From Microcaldota archaeon (GTDB taxonomy: Archaea; Micrarchaeota; Micrarchaeia; Micrarchaeales; CABMGC01): a DNA stretch of 14,068 bases. How positions within the stretch are numbered: the stretch's first letter is position 1; each line of letters opens with the position of its first letter. Shown here one piece after another: positions 1 to 6,499 of the stretch. Under the pieces are notes generated by a model. The model did no database searches, had not been told where the DNA came from, and saw only the letters and a list, made by a program, of their open reading frames with translations. The stretch spans positions 1 to 14,068 of the forward strand of contig JAJZKF010000007.1 of assembly GCA_021804305.1 (NCBI GenBank), in the 5' to 3' direction. A program made the translations under genes and the position numbers.

Positions 1-925
1 TATTCGGTACGTATCTACTATCGAGCTTTGCGTACGCTATTATAAGTAGGGCAAGCATGAAGAAAGTGGTAGCTGAGGCTATTGTTATTATCAGGAAGGT
101 CAGGAATACTATGAAGGCAGGTCTGAATGTGAATATTGACCTTTTGTCAAATAGGAAGAACATTGAAAGGAGGAATAGTGATAAGAAGATCGCAAGCTGG
201 ATCTTTATGTCAACATTAGTAAGCCCAGTGATAGTGTGGGTTGAGATGAAGTAGAAGGGCGCAAACGATAGGAAATAAAGGGCAGGGTAGTCCATCTTTC
301 CTATTATGGTGTTGTTCGTTGTCAGCGTTGCACCTATTGTGTTGATGTTTACATATAGGAGACTGGCCACAGATGCAGTGTATGGGTTCATCCCGTTAAG
401 CATCTCTTGCACTGCACTGTAAGCGAGGAAGACCTCATCACCTATGTGGAACTGCACGAAGACATATCCGAACAGAATCAGCACGACCGAGAAGGCCAAC
501 GCGAAGAATATTGATCCGAGCTGTTTGTTCCCCCTCACCCGGTATGCGTACGCGCCTAGTGCAAAAAGGAGGTACGGAAGTAGGAGAAATGTTAGATACG
601 TACCGAATATGTGGCCCACTGAGTTGAGGACCAGCACCTGACTGACGAAGACAGGATATGGAGTGAAGAATAGTGCGATGAAAAGCACGAGCAGCATGGC
701 AAATAGCATGTGAAAGGCAGTTCTGTAAGTGCCTTTCCTGCGATCCATTAAGTATAAGATAACGAAAGAGAAGAAGATCAGAGTATATACTACGGACTGA
801 ACGTATGATAGATAGTCATAGAGATATGAGGAGTACTCTGAGATATAGAGTATATAGAGTATCAGAGCCGTGCAGAACTCTAGGCTAACCGCATTCCTTT
901 TTATCCTTTTGAATAATGTGCGCAT
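1..925 (-). CDS. GT-C-type membrane glycosyltransferase, 3' partial
   Basis: The minus strand is open from an ATG at 925 to the left edge (308 codons, no stop), so the C-terminus is missing. An in-frame TAA lies just upstream of the ATG. The product is a polytopic membrane protein with hydrophobic segments near residues 17-30, 43-60, 72-88, 110-128, 138-157, 214-228, 245-260 and 270-298. Between the membrane segments lies a loop containing a GDE motif (162-164), then GMNPY (178-182), and further on MDYPALYF (211-218). An acidic pair in the first large external loop, a G-NPY stretch and a later DYP-like motif are typical of GT-C glycosyltransferases that use polyprenyl-phosphate sugars. The exact family (GT39, GT87 or similar) is not resolved. 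A TATA-like AT run at 945-957 sits about 27 bases before the ATG, which suggests a leaderless transcript. The last 17 bases at the window edge duplicate an internal segment of this gene in inverted orientation, so the extreme end is suspect. Confidence 0.6.
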   Translation of the reverse strand, partial: MRTLFKRIKRNAVSLEFCTALILYILYISEYSSYLYDYLSYVQSVVYTLIFFSFVILYLMDRRKGTYRTAFHMLFAMLLVLFIALFFTPYPVFVSQVLVLNSVGHIFGTYLTFLLLPYLLFALGAYAYRVRGNKQLGSIFFALAFSVVLILFGYVFVQFHIGDEVFLAYSAVQEMLNGMNPYTASVASLLYVNINTIGATLTTNNTIIGKMDYPALYFLSFAPFYFISTHTITGLTNVDIKIQLAIFLSLFLLSMFFLFDKRSIFTFRPAFIVFLTFLIITIASATTFFMLALLIIAYAKLDSRYVPN

Positions 926-1043
926 GATCAACAGTTATGGATGGATAAAGATTAAATCCTAGCACTTAAGACCCCCATGATACATGCAAGGTGCATGCTA
1001 ACGGTTCTTAATATTGCCTTAATATTGCGAAACGGCCGTCCGG

Positions 1044-1415
1044 TCAAGGACAGGTCGATAGCGCAGATGTGCTGCCTATTCCACCGATCACAGATAAAAG
1101 GGTCGGCGCAAGTAGCACGAGTATTATTCCAACCACCGCACCGATTATCATACCCATGGACCATCCCTGCAGGTTTCCCCGGAGGTTTCCTGCGGCAGGA
1201 AGCATATGTGCACCCGCATAGAGCGCGCCTCCAGTTATGAAGAGAAGAATTGCTATGATCCCTATTACTGTGCGTATGTCACCAACTATCCCGCACAGGC
1301 TTGTCGAGAGGGCTGCTGTGCCAGTAAGTACAGCTTGAGCACCGACAAGTGCAGTAAACAAAGTGCCAAGTGCAATAGTGTAGTATAGAAACCTCAGTAT
1401 CTTGGGTACGTTCAT
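1044..1415 (-). CDS. small membrane protein, VirB2/TrbC-like architecture
   Basis: A 123-residue protein. I chose ATG 1415; a TTG at 1427 would add four residues. A signal-like hydrophobic N-terminus (about 5-27) is followed by a short polar stretch with Cys41, then two hydrophobic helices (about 47-68 and 86-110) joined by a small Gly/Asn-rich loop (residues 71-85, including PAAGNLRG). The tail is short, with Cys122. A cleavable leader, two closely spaced helices and a small loop are the layout of VirB2/TrbC pilins and of the archaeal DNA-import pilins related to them (CedA1/TedC type). This is a structural resemblance I infer; there is no diagnostic motif. No VirB4/CedB ATPase is in the window. 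The gene stands alone with a strong promoter (BRE/TATA at 1481-1498) and a perfect tandem repeat in its leader. It could instead be an unrelated small membrane protein. Confidence 0.6.
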   Translation of the reverse strand: MNVPKILRFLYYTIALGTLFTALVGAQAVLTGTAALSTSLCGIVGDIRTVIGIIAILLFITGGALYAGAHMLPAAGNLRGNLQGWSMGMIIGAVVGIILVLLAPTLLSVIGGIGSTSALSTCP

Positions 1416-1430
1416 CTCTCTCGCCAAATG

Positions 1431-1472
1431 TCTTACTATAACTTTAGATATTCTTACTATAACTTTAGATAT
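1431..1472. repeat. two perfect tandem 21-bp repeats
   Basis: Bases 1431-1451 and 1452-1472 are identical 21-mers, head to tail and without a spacer. They lie between the TATA box and the start codon of the minus-strand VirB2-like gene, covering its expected transcription start (about 1460) and leader. The position suggests an operator or a leader element. A recent slippage duplication would give the same pattern. Confidence 0.85.
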
Positions 1473-1480
1473 AAGTGTAC

Positions 1481-1498
1481 TTATTTAAATACCTTTCG
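1481..1498 (-). promoter_or_regulatory. BRE/TATA promoter of the VirB2-like gene
   Basis: Read on the minus strand, CGAAAGG (1492-1498) is followed by an ATTTAAATAA element (about 1481-1490). This is the archaeal BRE plus TATA arrangement. Transcription should start about 26 bases downstream near 1460, leaving a leader of roughly 45 bases. Confidence 0.6.
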
Positions 1499-1639
1499 TT
1501 GCTTTTTGGTTTAACAATACGTGCACGTGTGTTGGTTATAACGTCGGAGGGCGAGAATTATTTTCTTAACGCTTGATCGTAACCATTAAGCTGACTCTTT
1601 GCAACTTTTTCAGAGTAAAGCATTATTTGATAGGGTAAC

Positions 1640-1651
1640 AAATACTTAAAT
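1640..1651 (+). promoter_or_regulatory. TATA box of the DUF2079 gene
   Basis: The run AAATACTTAAAT is centred about 26 bases upstream of the ATG at 1672. This fits an archaeal TATA box driving a leaderless mRNA and supports ATG 1672 over the GTG at 1654. Confidence 0.5.
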
Positions 1652-1671
1652 GTGTGCGACCAAATATCCTT

Positions 1672-3207
1672 ATGGGACCGGGCATTGCCAAGACGGATAA
1701 ATTCCTCGTTGCTGCAATAATCATAGCAATTGCATATTTCAGCTACCTTGCATTCGTCTATAATTACAGATTCGTAACTTTTCAGGAAGGATTCTATGAT
1801 ATTGGGATACAGACGTACAGCATGTATTGGCACCTGCACGGATCACAATATACAAATCCATCGCAGTATCTAGTTTTTGGCAACCACATATCGCCATTCT
1901 TCCTACTGGTGCTCCCTCTATTTGCCGTTCATCAAGACGCTATAACCCTCGTATTTGTGCAGGACATGTTCCTTGCGCTGACTGCCGTAGCGGTCTACTT
2001 TGTCAGCAGGGAGCTGATAAGGAGTAAGTGGATGTCGTTTGGCTTCTTCGCGATTTTCGTTGTAAGCACGGGTGTAAGAGGGCTGACGACCTTTGATTTT
2101 CACGTTGAGGCCTTCGCGCCACTTTTTGTGATCCTTGCATTCTACTTCTATATGAAAGAAAAACCCCTTTACTTTTTCATCAGTTACATATTTTTACTGA
2201 GCCTCGTTGAAACATCATTTGCGATCGGCCTCTCGCTGCTGCTCGGTCTGCTTGCATACGAGATGATTTATACTACCAATTCTGTCGGATCAGCACACAG
2301 GAATAGAGAAAAGAGACTTAAGATTATAGGGGCAGGCATAGTGCTCAGCCTATTTGCCTTCGGGATCTACTTTGTAGCAATGTCATATATAATAGGAAGC
2401 TACTCAGGTACGTCGTACACCATTGTGCCTCCGTATCTGAGGCCGATAAACTATCTTTTCGGGCAATTGAATGTGGTGCTTGCCACCCTCCAAACAGCAC
2501 AACAAAATGCATTCGTCCAGTATCAGAACATAAGCGGGATTATTGTGGTATTCCTTAGCTTTGGTATAACAGTATTTGGCTCGATAGTGCCAACCCTTCT
2601 CTTTCTATCCCCATGGATCGTTGAGGTCTTCATAGTGCACAACTATGCGTTCGCATATCCCTCTTATCAGTATTATGGTTATGTTGAGGGAAATTGTTTT
2701 GTGGCTGCGCTTCTTGGATATATTGTGCTATCGGCCATGTCAACCTTGACGTCCAGGACTTTCGGATTCAACTCCCAAAACATAATACGTAGGCTGGCTC
2801 CCGCAATAGTTATAACGTCGCTGATGGTTTCGCTGTTCACACTTGGGTCTTTCTCCTTACAGTCATTTGTCCCTTACGGAGCCCCACATCTTAATTACTC
2901 TTCAGTATCGTCTGGAATAGCAATGGTACCGGCAAATGCCGTAGTGATGGCACAATCGACAATAGCGTCGCATATGACCGATGTGTACAATCTGGAACAG
3001 CCACCTACGGCTTATCCAGTCTTTTTTGAACCGATAAACACCAGCGTATTTTGGACAGAGCCCCAGTACATAGTCTTTGACAAGGATCTTCCTGGATACC
3101 AGTCGGAATTCAATACATCTGCATTCGACATATACGGTTACATGTCGAAAAACTATACAGAGGTGTACAACTCTTCGGGATTGTATGTTTACAAAAGGGT
3201 GGCCTGA
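1672..3207 (+). CDS. DUF2079 family polytopic membrane protein
   Basis: A 511-residue protein from ATG 1672; a GTG at 1654 would add six residues, but the TATA position favours 1672. The DUF2079 signature is visible in order: YDIGIQTYSMYW (42-53), FGNHISPFFLL (69-79), the membrane segment around 88-112, TTFDFHVEAFAP (139-150), and LSLVETSFAIG (177-187). Several more membrane helices follow, then a hydrophilic C-terminal region rich in Asn-X-Ser/Thr sites and aromatic residues, ending in LYVYKR as is common in this family. DUF2079 proteins are predicted to have a GT-C-like fold, and a role in surface glycan assembly is an inference. The gene is convergent with the decayed MoxR remnant downstream. 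No partner is obvious apart from the other membrane glycosyltransferase-like genes in the window. Confidence 0.8.
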   Translation: MGPGIAKTDKFLVAAIIIAIAYFSYLAFVYNYRFVTFQEGFYDIGIQTYSMYWHLHGSQYTNPSQYLVFGNHISPFFLLVLPLFAVHQDAITLVFVQDMFLALTAVAVYFVSRELIRSKWMSFGFFAIFVVSTGVRGLTTFDFHVEAFAPLFVILAFYFYMKEKPLYFFISYIFLLSLVETSFAIGLSLLLGLLAYEMIYTTNSVGSAHRNREKRLKIIGAGIVLSLFAFGIYFVAMSYIIGSYSGTSYTIVPPYLRPINYLFGQLNVVLATLQTAQQNAFVQYQNISGIIVVFLSFGITVFGSIVPTLLFLSPWIVEVFIVHNYAFAYPSYQYYGYVEGNCFVAALLGYIVLSAMSTLTSRTFGFNSQNIIRRLAPAIVITSLMVSLFTLGSFSLQSFVPYGAPHLNYSSVSSGIAMVPANAVVMAQSTIASHMTDVYNLEQPPTAYPVFFEPINTSVFWTEPQYIVFDKDLPGYQSEFNTSAFDIYGYMSKNYTEVYNSSGLYVYKRVA

Positions 3208-3255
3208 TAAACTAATCATATTGATGCGCTTCTTCGGTGCGTTGATCTGAAAGAT

Positions 3256-3387
3256 CTATTTGAGCGTTGCAATTATTCCGTCTATTATCCCGTGAACCCC
3301 TATGCCTCAGGTCGACCTTACTGCTATTCTGTGGCGGCGCACGGCCTTACCAGAAAATTTATGTCGTAAATCGAGGCCTGTACCCCA
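3256..3387 (-). pseudogene. decayed 3' end of a second MoxR gene
   Basis: This stretch aligns base for base with the 3' end of the intact MoxR gene (4549-4681 region), including the stop codon (TAG here, TGA there). Read on the minus strand, the last 25 codons before the stop (3259-3333) encode the same residues as MoxR, HRIAVRST then GIGVHGIIDGIIATLK, except that one Gly codon is a TGA (3307-3309). By my count 16 of the 25 codons differ synonymously and 8 are identical. Upstream of these codons a one-base deletion (about 3337-3345) shifts the frame, and the residues before it still resemble MoxR (ASIYDINFLVRP against ASIEDIKFLARS). Similarity fades beyond about 3390. The remnant cannot be expressed as MoxR. 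Confidence 0.85.
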
Positions 3388-3621
3388 TCTTTCCACTAGA
3401 AAATGCCATCCTGCATATGTACAGAGGCAGCTCCCTTATAGACTCAACGACCATTACAGCTGGAGAGCATAAACTACTCGCTTAGACTAAATCCGGGTGT
3501 AGGTTACAACACGTACACTTTAGCAACGGAAAACCCCACTTCACTGATTGAGAACAGAGTGAACTCCACTGCCAAGGTAGGATTTGCATCGATCAGGTTG
3601 CTCCATGGTCAGATAGACTGA
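3381..3621 (+). pseudogene. frameshifted fragment resembling a secreted beta-sandwich domain
   Basis: Two adjacent plus-strand reading frames make one plausible protein stretch. The first (3381-3464) gives PIFPLENAILHMYRG, then SSLIDSTTITAGE. After a two-base loss in a GA-repeat near 3463-3470, a second frame continues with SINYSLRLNPGVGYNTYTL, then the Thr/Asn-rich TENPTSLIENRVNST, and ends at the TGA at 3619-3621. The alternation of short hydrophobic strands with Ser/Thr/Asn, and the AGE-SINYSLRL turn, resemble Ig-like or S-layer-type extracellular domains. No start codon or signal peptide is present. This is my reading of composition, not a family match, and the fragment could be non-coding. 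Confidence 0.3.
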
Positions 3622-3648
3622 CGGTAAGACAGATGGCGCGGTGCAGGT

Positions 3649-4530
3649 CTACTTCCTGTGTGCATATATTATGCCGATCTTCATATCACCGCCATTCCGG
3701 CACGCGCTGATGCCCCTGGAAGGCCTGGGCCTTGTCGACTCAACTCGGAATCCGGCACCCTTCAGCTTCGAGATTAGCGGTGCGTTCCCGAAGTGGTACT
3801 CTACGATTATCTGGTTGAATCTCCTCAGGATTGATGACTTGGTGTTAAGAAGTATGTCGTACTCACTGCCTTCGCAATCGACCTTCAGGGAGGCATTTGT
3901 CAGACTGTACTTGCTGACTATCTTTTCCAATGTGGCTATGTTTATCTTTCTGCCGCCCTTATACGCATGTAGTTGCGATGTTGTGATATTCCCATACGAT
4001 GAATCTACCTCAATGGTGCCTTTCTTTCCAAGGACTGCCTCATTATTTATCTTTATTTTCCTGCCGGCGTGATTAAGCCCGATATTCTTTTCTGCAATGC
4101 AGCATGAGTACGGATATGCTTCGTAGGCATAGACGGTCTTTGCACCCCGAGCGAGGAAGTAGAGCGCACTTGCCCCTATGTTAGACCCTATATCTACAAC
4201 AGGCTGGCCTTCAGCATGCAGCTTCCTATACTCCTCACAGAAGAAGACATTGAATATGTTGATTATCAGATTGTCTAACTGTGCCGCAGAATCGAAACTA
4301 AACCATATCTCCCGACCAGCAAATCTTACTCTTACCAAACGTTTGCTCCGGTCTATCTCTACAGACTCAAGGTGCGTCTTCAACCTTGGTCTTATCGTTG
4401 CCCTACGGAGTATACCAAAGCGGGTGAGGGCAAGACCAACTGAATTTTCGAAATACCTGTTGAATATCAGGAAGCCTTTTGACTTTCCGAGGATACCTAT
4501 AGTAAAGTTCTCGTTATGGTGTGACGGCAT
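3649..4530 (-). CDS. FkbM family SAM-dependent methyltransferase
   Basis: A 293-residue protein. The SAM-binding motif I is VDIGSNIGASALYFLARGA (112-130), followed by YAYEAYP (134-140) with the acidic residue that usually contacts the ribose. The FkbM hallmark KVDCEGSEYDIL lies at 216-227 and IIVEYHFG at 241-248. Family members methylate hydroxyls of sugars, lipids or small metabolites. A glycan substrate is an inference from the neighbouring membrane glycosyltransferases. About 100 residues precede the methyltransferase core and I do not recognise them. The ATG at 4530 lies 18 bases after the MoxR stop codon, so the two may be cotranscribed, although MoxR is not a usual partner. A MoxR 3'-end remnant on the far side of this gene suggests rearrangement around it. 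Confidence 0.85.
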   Translation of the reverse strand: MPSHHNENFTIGILGKSKGFLIFNRYFENSVGLALTRFGILRRATIRPRLKTHLESVEIDRSKRLVRVRFAGREIWFSFDSAAQLDNLIINIFNVFFCEEYRKLHAEGQPVVDIGSNIGASALYFLARGAKTVYAYEAYPYSCCIAEKNIGLNHAGRKIKINNEAVLGKKGTIEVDSSYGNITTSQLHAYKGGRKINIATLEKIVSKYSLTNASLKVDCEGSEYDILLNTKSSILRRFNQIIVEYHFGNAPLISKLKGAGFRVESTRPRPSRGISACRNGGDMKIGIIYAHRK

Positions 4531-4548
4531 CTTAACACATAGTTTGGG

Positions 4549-5463
4549 TCATTTCAGGGTAGCTATTATCCCATCTATTATCCCATGTACCCCGATTCCC
4601 CCAGTTGATCTGACGGCTATCCTGTGGCTCAGGACAGACCTCGCCAGGAACTTTATGTCCTCTATAGAGGCCTCCGACCTGCCCTGTATCAGCGCCCTCG
4701 CCTTTGAGGCGCGCATGAACGCGAGATCGGCCCTCGGGCTTGCACCCATCACGGCGTGAATGTCCGTCCTTGTGGCATTGACCACCTTCGCTATGTAGTC
4801 CACAACCTCGTTCGGGAGGATCACTGACTTGGCCTTCTCCTGCATCTCGACTATGTCGTTTGTCGCAATTATCTTCTTCACAATCTGCTGCTCCTCCCTC
4901 TCCTTGATCCTTATCATCTCCTCCTCCTCTTCCATCCTGGGGTAGTCCACGTCTATCTTTACCAGGAACCTGTCCGCGAGAACCTTCGGCAGCTGCTCCG
5001 TGCCCTCTATCTTCAGTGGATTCTGGGTCGCGAATGCCGTGAAAGGTTTTGGCAGAGGCATGTCGACCCCGCCGACCGTGACCTGTCGCTCCTCCAGGGT
5101 CTCCAGAAATGCGCTCATCGTCTTTGGCGGGGACCTGTTGAGCTCGTCAACAAGGAGTATGTTGGTGAATATCGGCCCTTTCTTGAACTGCACCTTGTTC
5201 TCGTCATCGAGATAGGTCTGGCCTATTATGTCCGATGGAATGAGGTCTGGAGTACCCTGGACCCTCTTGAAATCTGCCTGTATGGTCTCGGCCATAGCCT
5301 TGCACATCGTCGTCTTTGCAACTCCCGGAACACCCTCGAGAAGCGCGTGGCCGTTCGCGACAAGGGTTATGAACATGAGCTCTATCGTATCCTCTTTCCC
5401 GGCTATGTGCTTCTTCATCTCAGTAAGGACTTGCGAATATGCCGAATGAGCGTCCAATGACAC
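4549..5463 (-). CDS. MoxR family AAA+ ATPase
   Basis: About 304 residues from GTG 5463; a TTG at 5457 with AGGTG upstream is an alternative start. The reading frame stays open further upstream to 5694, but that extension is Arg/Ser-rich, lies antisense to rpoF and is not credible. Motifs counted from GTG 5463 are: Walker A GVPGVAKT (44-51), Walker B LLVDELNR (103-110), sensor 1 FATQNP (143-148), and the arginine region LADRF (161-165). A helical lid with MGASPRADLAF follows, as is usual in MoxR. These ATPases remodel or mature protein complexes, usually with a VWA or DUF58 partner. None is present here; FkbM lies downstream. The last 25 codons have a decayed second copy at 3259-3333. Confidence 0.9.
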   Translation of the reverse strand: MSLDAHSAYSQVLTEMKKHIAGKEDTIELMFITLVANGHALLEGVPGVAKTTMCKAMAETIQADFKRVQGTPDLIPSDIIGQTYLDDENKVQFKKGPIFTNILLVDELNRSPPKTMSAFLETLEERQVTVGGVDMPLPKPFTAFATQNPLKIEGTEQLPKVLADRFLVKIDVDYPRMEEEEEMIRIKEREEQQIVKKIIATNDIVEMQEKAKSVILPNEVVDYIAKVVNATRTDIHAVMGASPRADLAFMRASKARALIQGRSEASIEDIKFLARSVLSHRIAVRSTGGIGVHGIIDGIIATLK

Positions 5464-5483
5464 ACCTTTTATGAGATATACAA

Positions 5484-5500
5484 CGAAAGGCTTAAAATAA
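5484..5500. promoter_or_regulatory. shared divergent promoter of MoxR and rpoF
   Basis: On the plus strand CGAAAGG (5484-5490) precedes CTTAAAATA (5491-5499), a BRE plus TATA pair that predicts a start near 5521. On the minus strand the same AT run reads TTTATTTTAA and predicts a start near 5470, just before the MoxR GTG at 5463. The plus-strand prediction places rpoF ATG 5511 upstream of the mRNA start and so favours ATG 5538. Confidence 0.5.
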
Positions 5501-5537
5501 AGAGCCTGCCATGTATACACTGAAACGGTTGAAGAAC

Positions 5538-5873
5538 ATGATAGGAAAGGAGAAGTCCGAAACGAAGGTCGCCACGCTCGCCGAGGTGCTCGAGATACTA
5601 GAGGAGAGGAAGAAGGTCGGCGACGTCGGATACGAGCAGCAGATAACCGAGGAGTACGCGAAGAAGTTCTCGAAGCTGAGCGTAAGCGACGCAAGGAAGA
5701 TGATGAAGGAGCTCGCGGAGTTCGGGATAGGGGAGAAGACAGCCGCGAAGGTTGTCGAGATAATGCCGAACGACCTCATGCAGCTCAAGCAGGTACTGCT
5801 AATTGAGAAGAAGCCTGTAGAGGAAGATACGGTCAACAAGATCTTCGATGTAGTGAAGAGCTACAAGAAGTGA
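5538..5873 (+). CDS. rpoF: DNA-directed RNA polymerase subunit Rpo4 (RpoF)
   Basis: A 111-residue protein from ATG 5538. An ATG at 5511 would add nine residues, but it lies upstream of the expected transcription start, and family members usually begin with MIGK as here. Rpo4 pairs with Rpo7 to form the RNA polymerase stalk, which acts in open-complex formation and transcript binding. Supporting sequence includes an N-terminal MIGKEKSETKVATLAEVLEIL segment, the conserved EEYAKKFSKLSVSDARKMMKEL helix in the middle, then FGIGEKTAAKVVEIMPNDL and a C-terminal EEDTVNKIFDVVKSY segment. These last parts match the HRDC-like domain. Length is normal for the family. It is followed after 22 bases by the DUF655 gene, a widely conserved archaeal order. 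L21e, often the upstream neighbour, is elsewhere in this window (9246-9542). Confidence 0.92.
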   Translation: MIGKEKSETKVATLAEVLEILEERKKVGDVGYEQQITEEYAKKFSKLSVSDARKMMKELAEFGIGEKTAAKVVEIMPNDLMQLKQVLLIEKKPVEEDTVNKIFDVVKSYKK

Positions 5874-5895
5874 TTTTACAAAGGGGTGTGGAGAG

Positions 5896-6477
5896 ATGGA
5901 GGAGAGCGAGCACAGAAGGGAGGATCTGGAGGAGCACGCGATGGTGCTCGATTACCTGCCCATAGGAAGGAGCTCATCTGCCAGATCCGAGCCCATAGTC
6001 CAGCTGCTTGGGGAGAACAAGTTCACGCTCCTTGAGGCGGTGCCAAAGACGGCCGAGATGAAGGTAGGCGAGAGCGTCTACATAGGCAAGGGAGACAGGG
6101 ATAAGATCTCATTGATAAAGAGCAGGCTAAACTATACGGACCTGACGGAGGGAGCGAAGAAGGAGCTGCCCAACGCCGTCCAGCAGATAGTGAAGAAGAA
6201 CGAGCAGAGATTCGTCGACCTTTTCAACAACGCCGGCGCACTCAACATAAGGATGCACTCGCTCGAGCTCCTCCCGAACGTCGGGAAGAAGCACCTCGCC
6301 GCGATACTCGACGCGAGGGACGAGAAGAAGTTCGAGAGCTTCAAGGACATAGCGGACCGCGTCCCGCTTCTGCAGGATCCGGTCAAGCTCATAGTCGAGA
6401 GGGTCGTGGTGGAGCTCAAGGGGGAGAGCAGGTTCTACCTCCTCACCAGGCCGCCATCGCAGCCGCACGTGCACTGA
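5896..6477 (+). CDS. DUF655 family protein
   Basis: A 193-residue protein with ATG 5896 and a purine-rich ribosome site (GGAGAG) just before it. DUF655 proteins combine an N-terminal OB-like region with a C-terminal helix-hairpin-helix segment, which suggests nucleic-acid binding; the function is not established. Visible parts are MVLDYLPIGR near the start, FTLLEAVP and GESVYIGKGDRDKI in the N-terminal half, a basic helical region (150s of the family alignment) and the hairpin LLPNVGKKHLAAILDARDEK in the C-terminal half, then FKDIADRVP and LLTRPP near the end. It sits directly downstream of rpoF as in many archaea, where ksgA often follows. Here a membrane glycosyltransferase follows instead, 22 bases on. 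Confidence 0.88.
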   Translation: MEESEHRREDLEEHAMVLDYLPIGRSSSARSEPIVQLLGENKFTLLEAVPKTAEMKVGESVYIGKGDRDKISLIKSRLNYTDLTEGAKKELPNAVQQIVKKNEQRFVDLFNNAGALNIRMHSLELLPNVGKKHLAAILDARDEKKFESFKDIADRVPLLQDPVKLIVERVVVELKGESRFYLLTRPPSQPHVH

Positions 6478-6499
6478 CGCATATGCCATTGAAGATGGG

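Noticed and set aside
980..1035. Short palindrome near 983-1000 and an 11-base repeat TTAATATTGC at about 1008-1029
   Set aside because: These are in the AT-rich gap after the VirB2-like gene; a terminator is possible, but there is no T-tract in the right place and the repeats are short enough to be chance.
1558..1653. Minus-strand frame with a protein-like tail (LLPYQIMLYSEKVAKSQ)
   Set aside because: Its upstream part is antisense to the DUF2079 gene, the remaining 21-30 codons have no ribosome site, and the DUF2079 TATA box lies within it. It might be a gene remnant, but there is no support.
4178..4759. Plus-strand open frame of 193 codons over FkbM and MoxR
   Set aside because: It spans the antisense of two clearly recognised genes and has no recognisable motif.
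5464..5694. N-terminal extension of the MoxR frame up to 5694
   Set aside because: The extra residues are Arg/Ser-rich low complexity, lie antisense to rpoF, and are absent from MoxR proteins; the promoter at 5484-5500 lies inside it.
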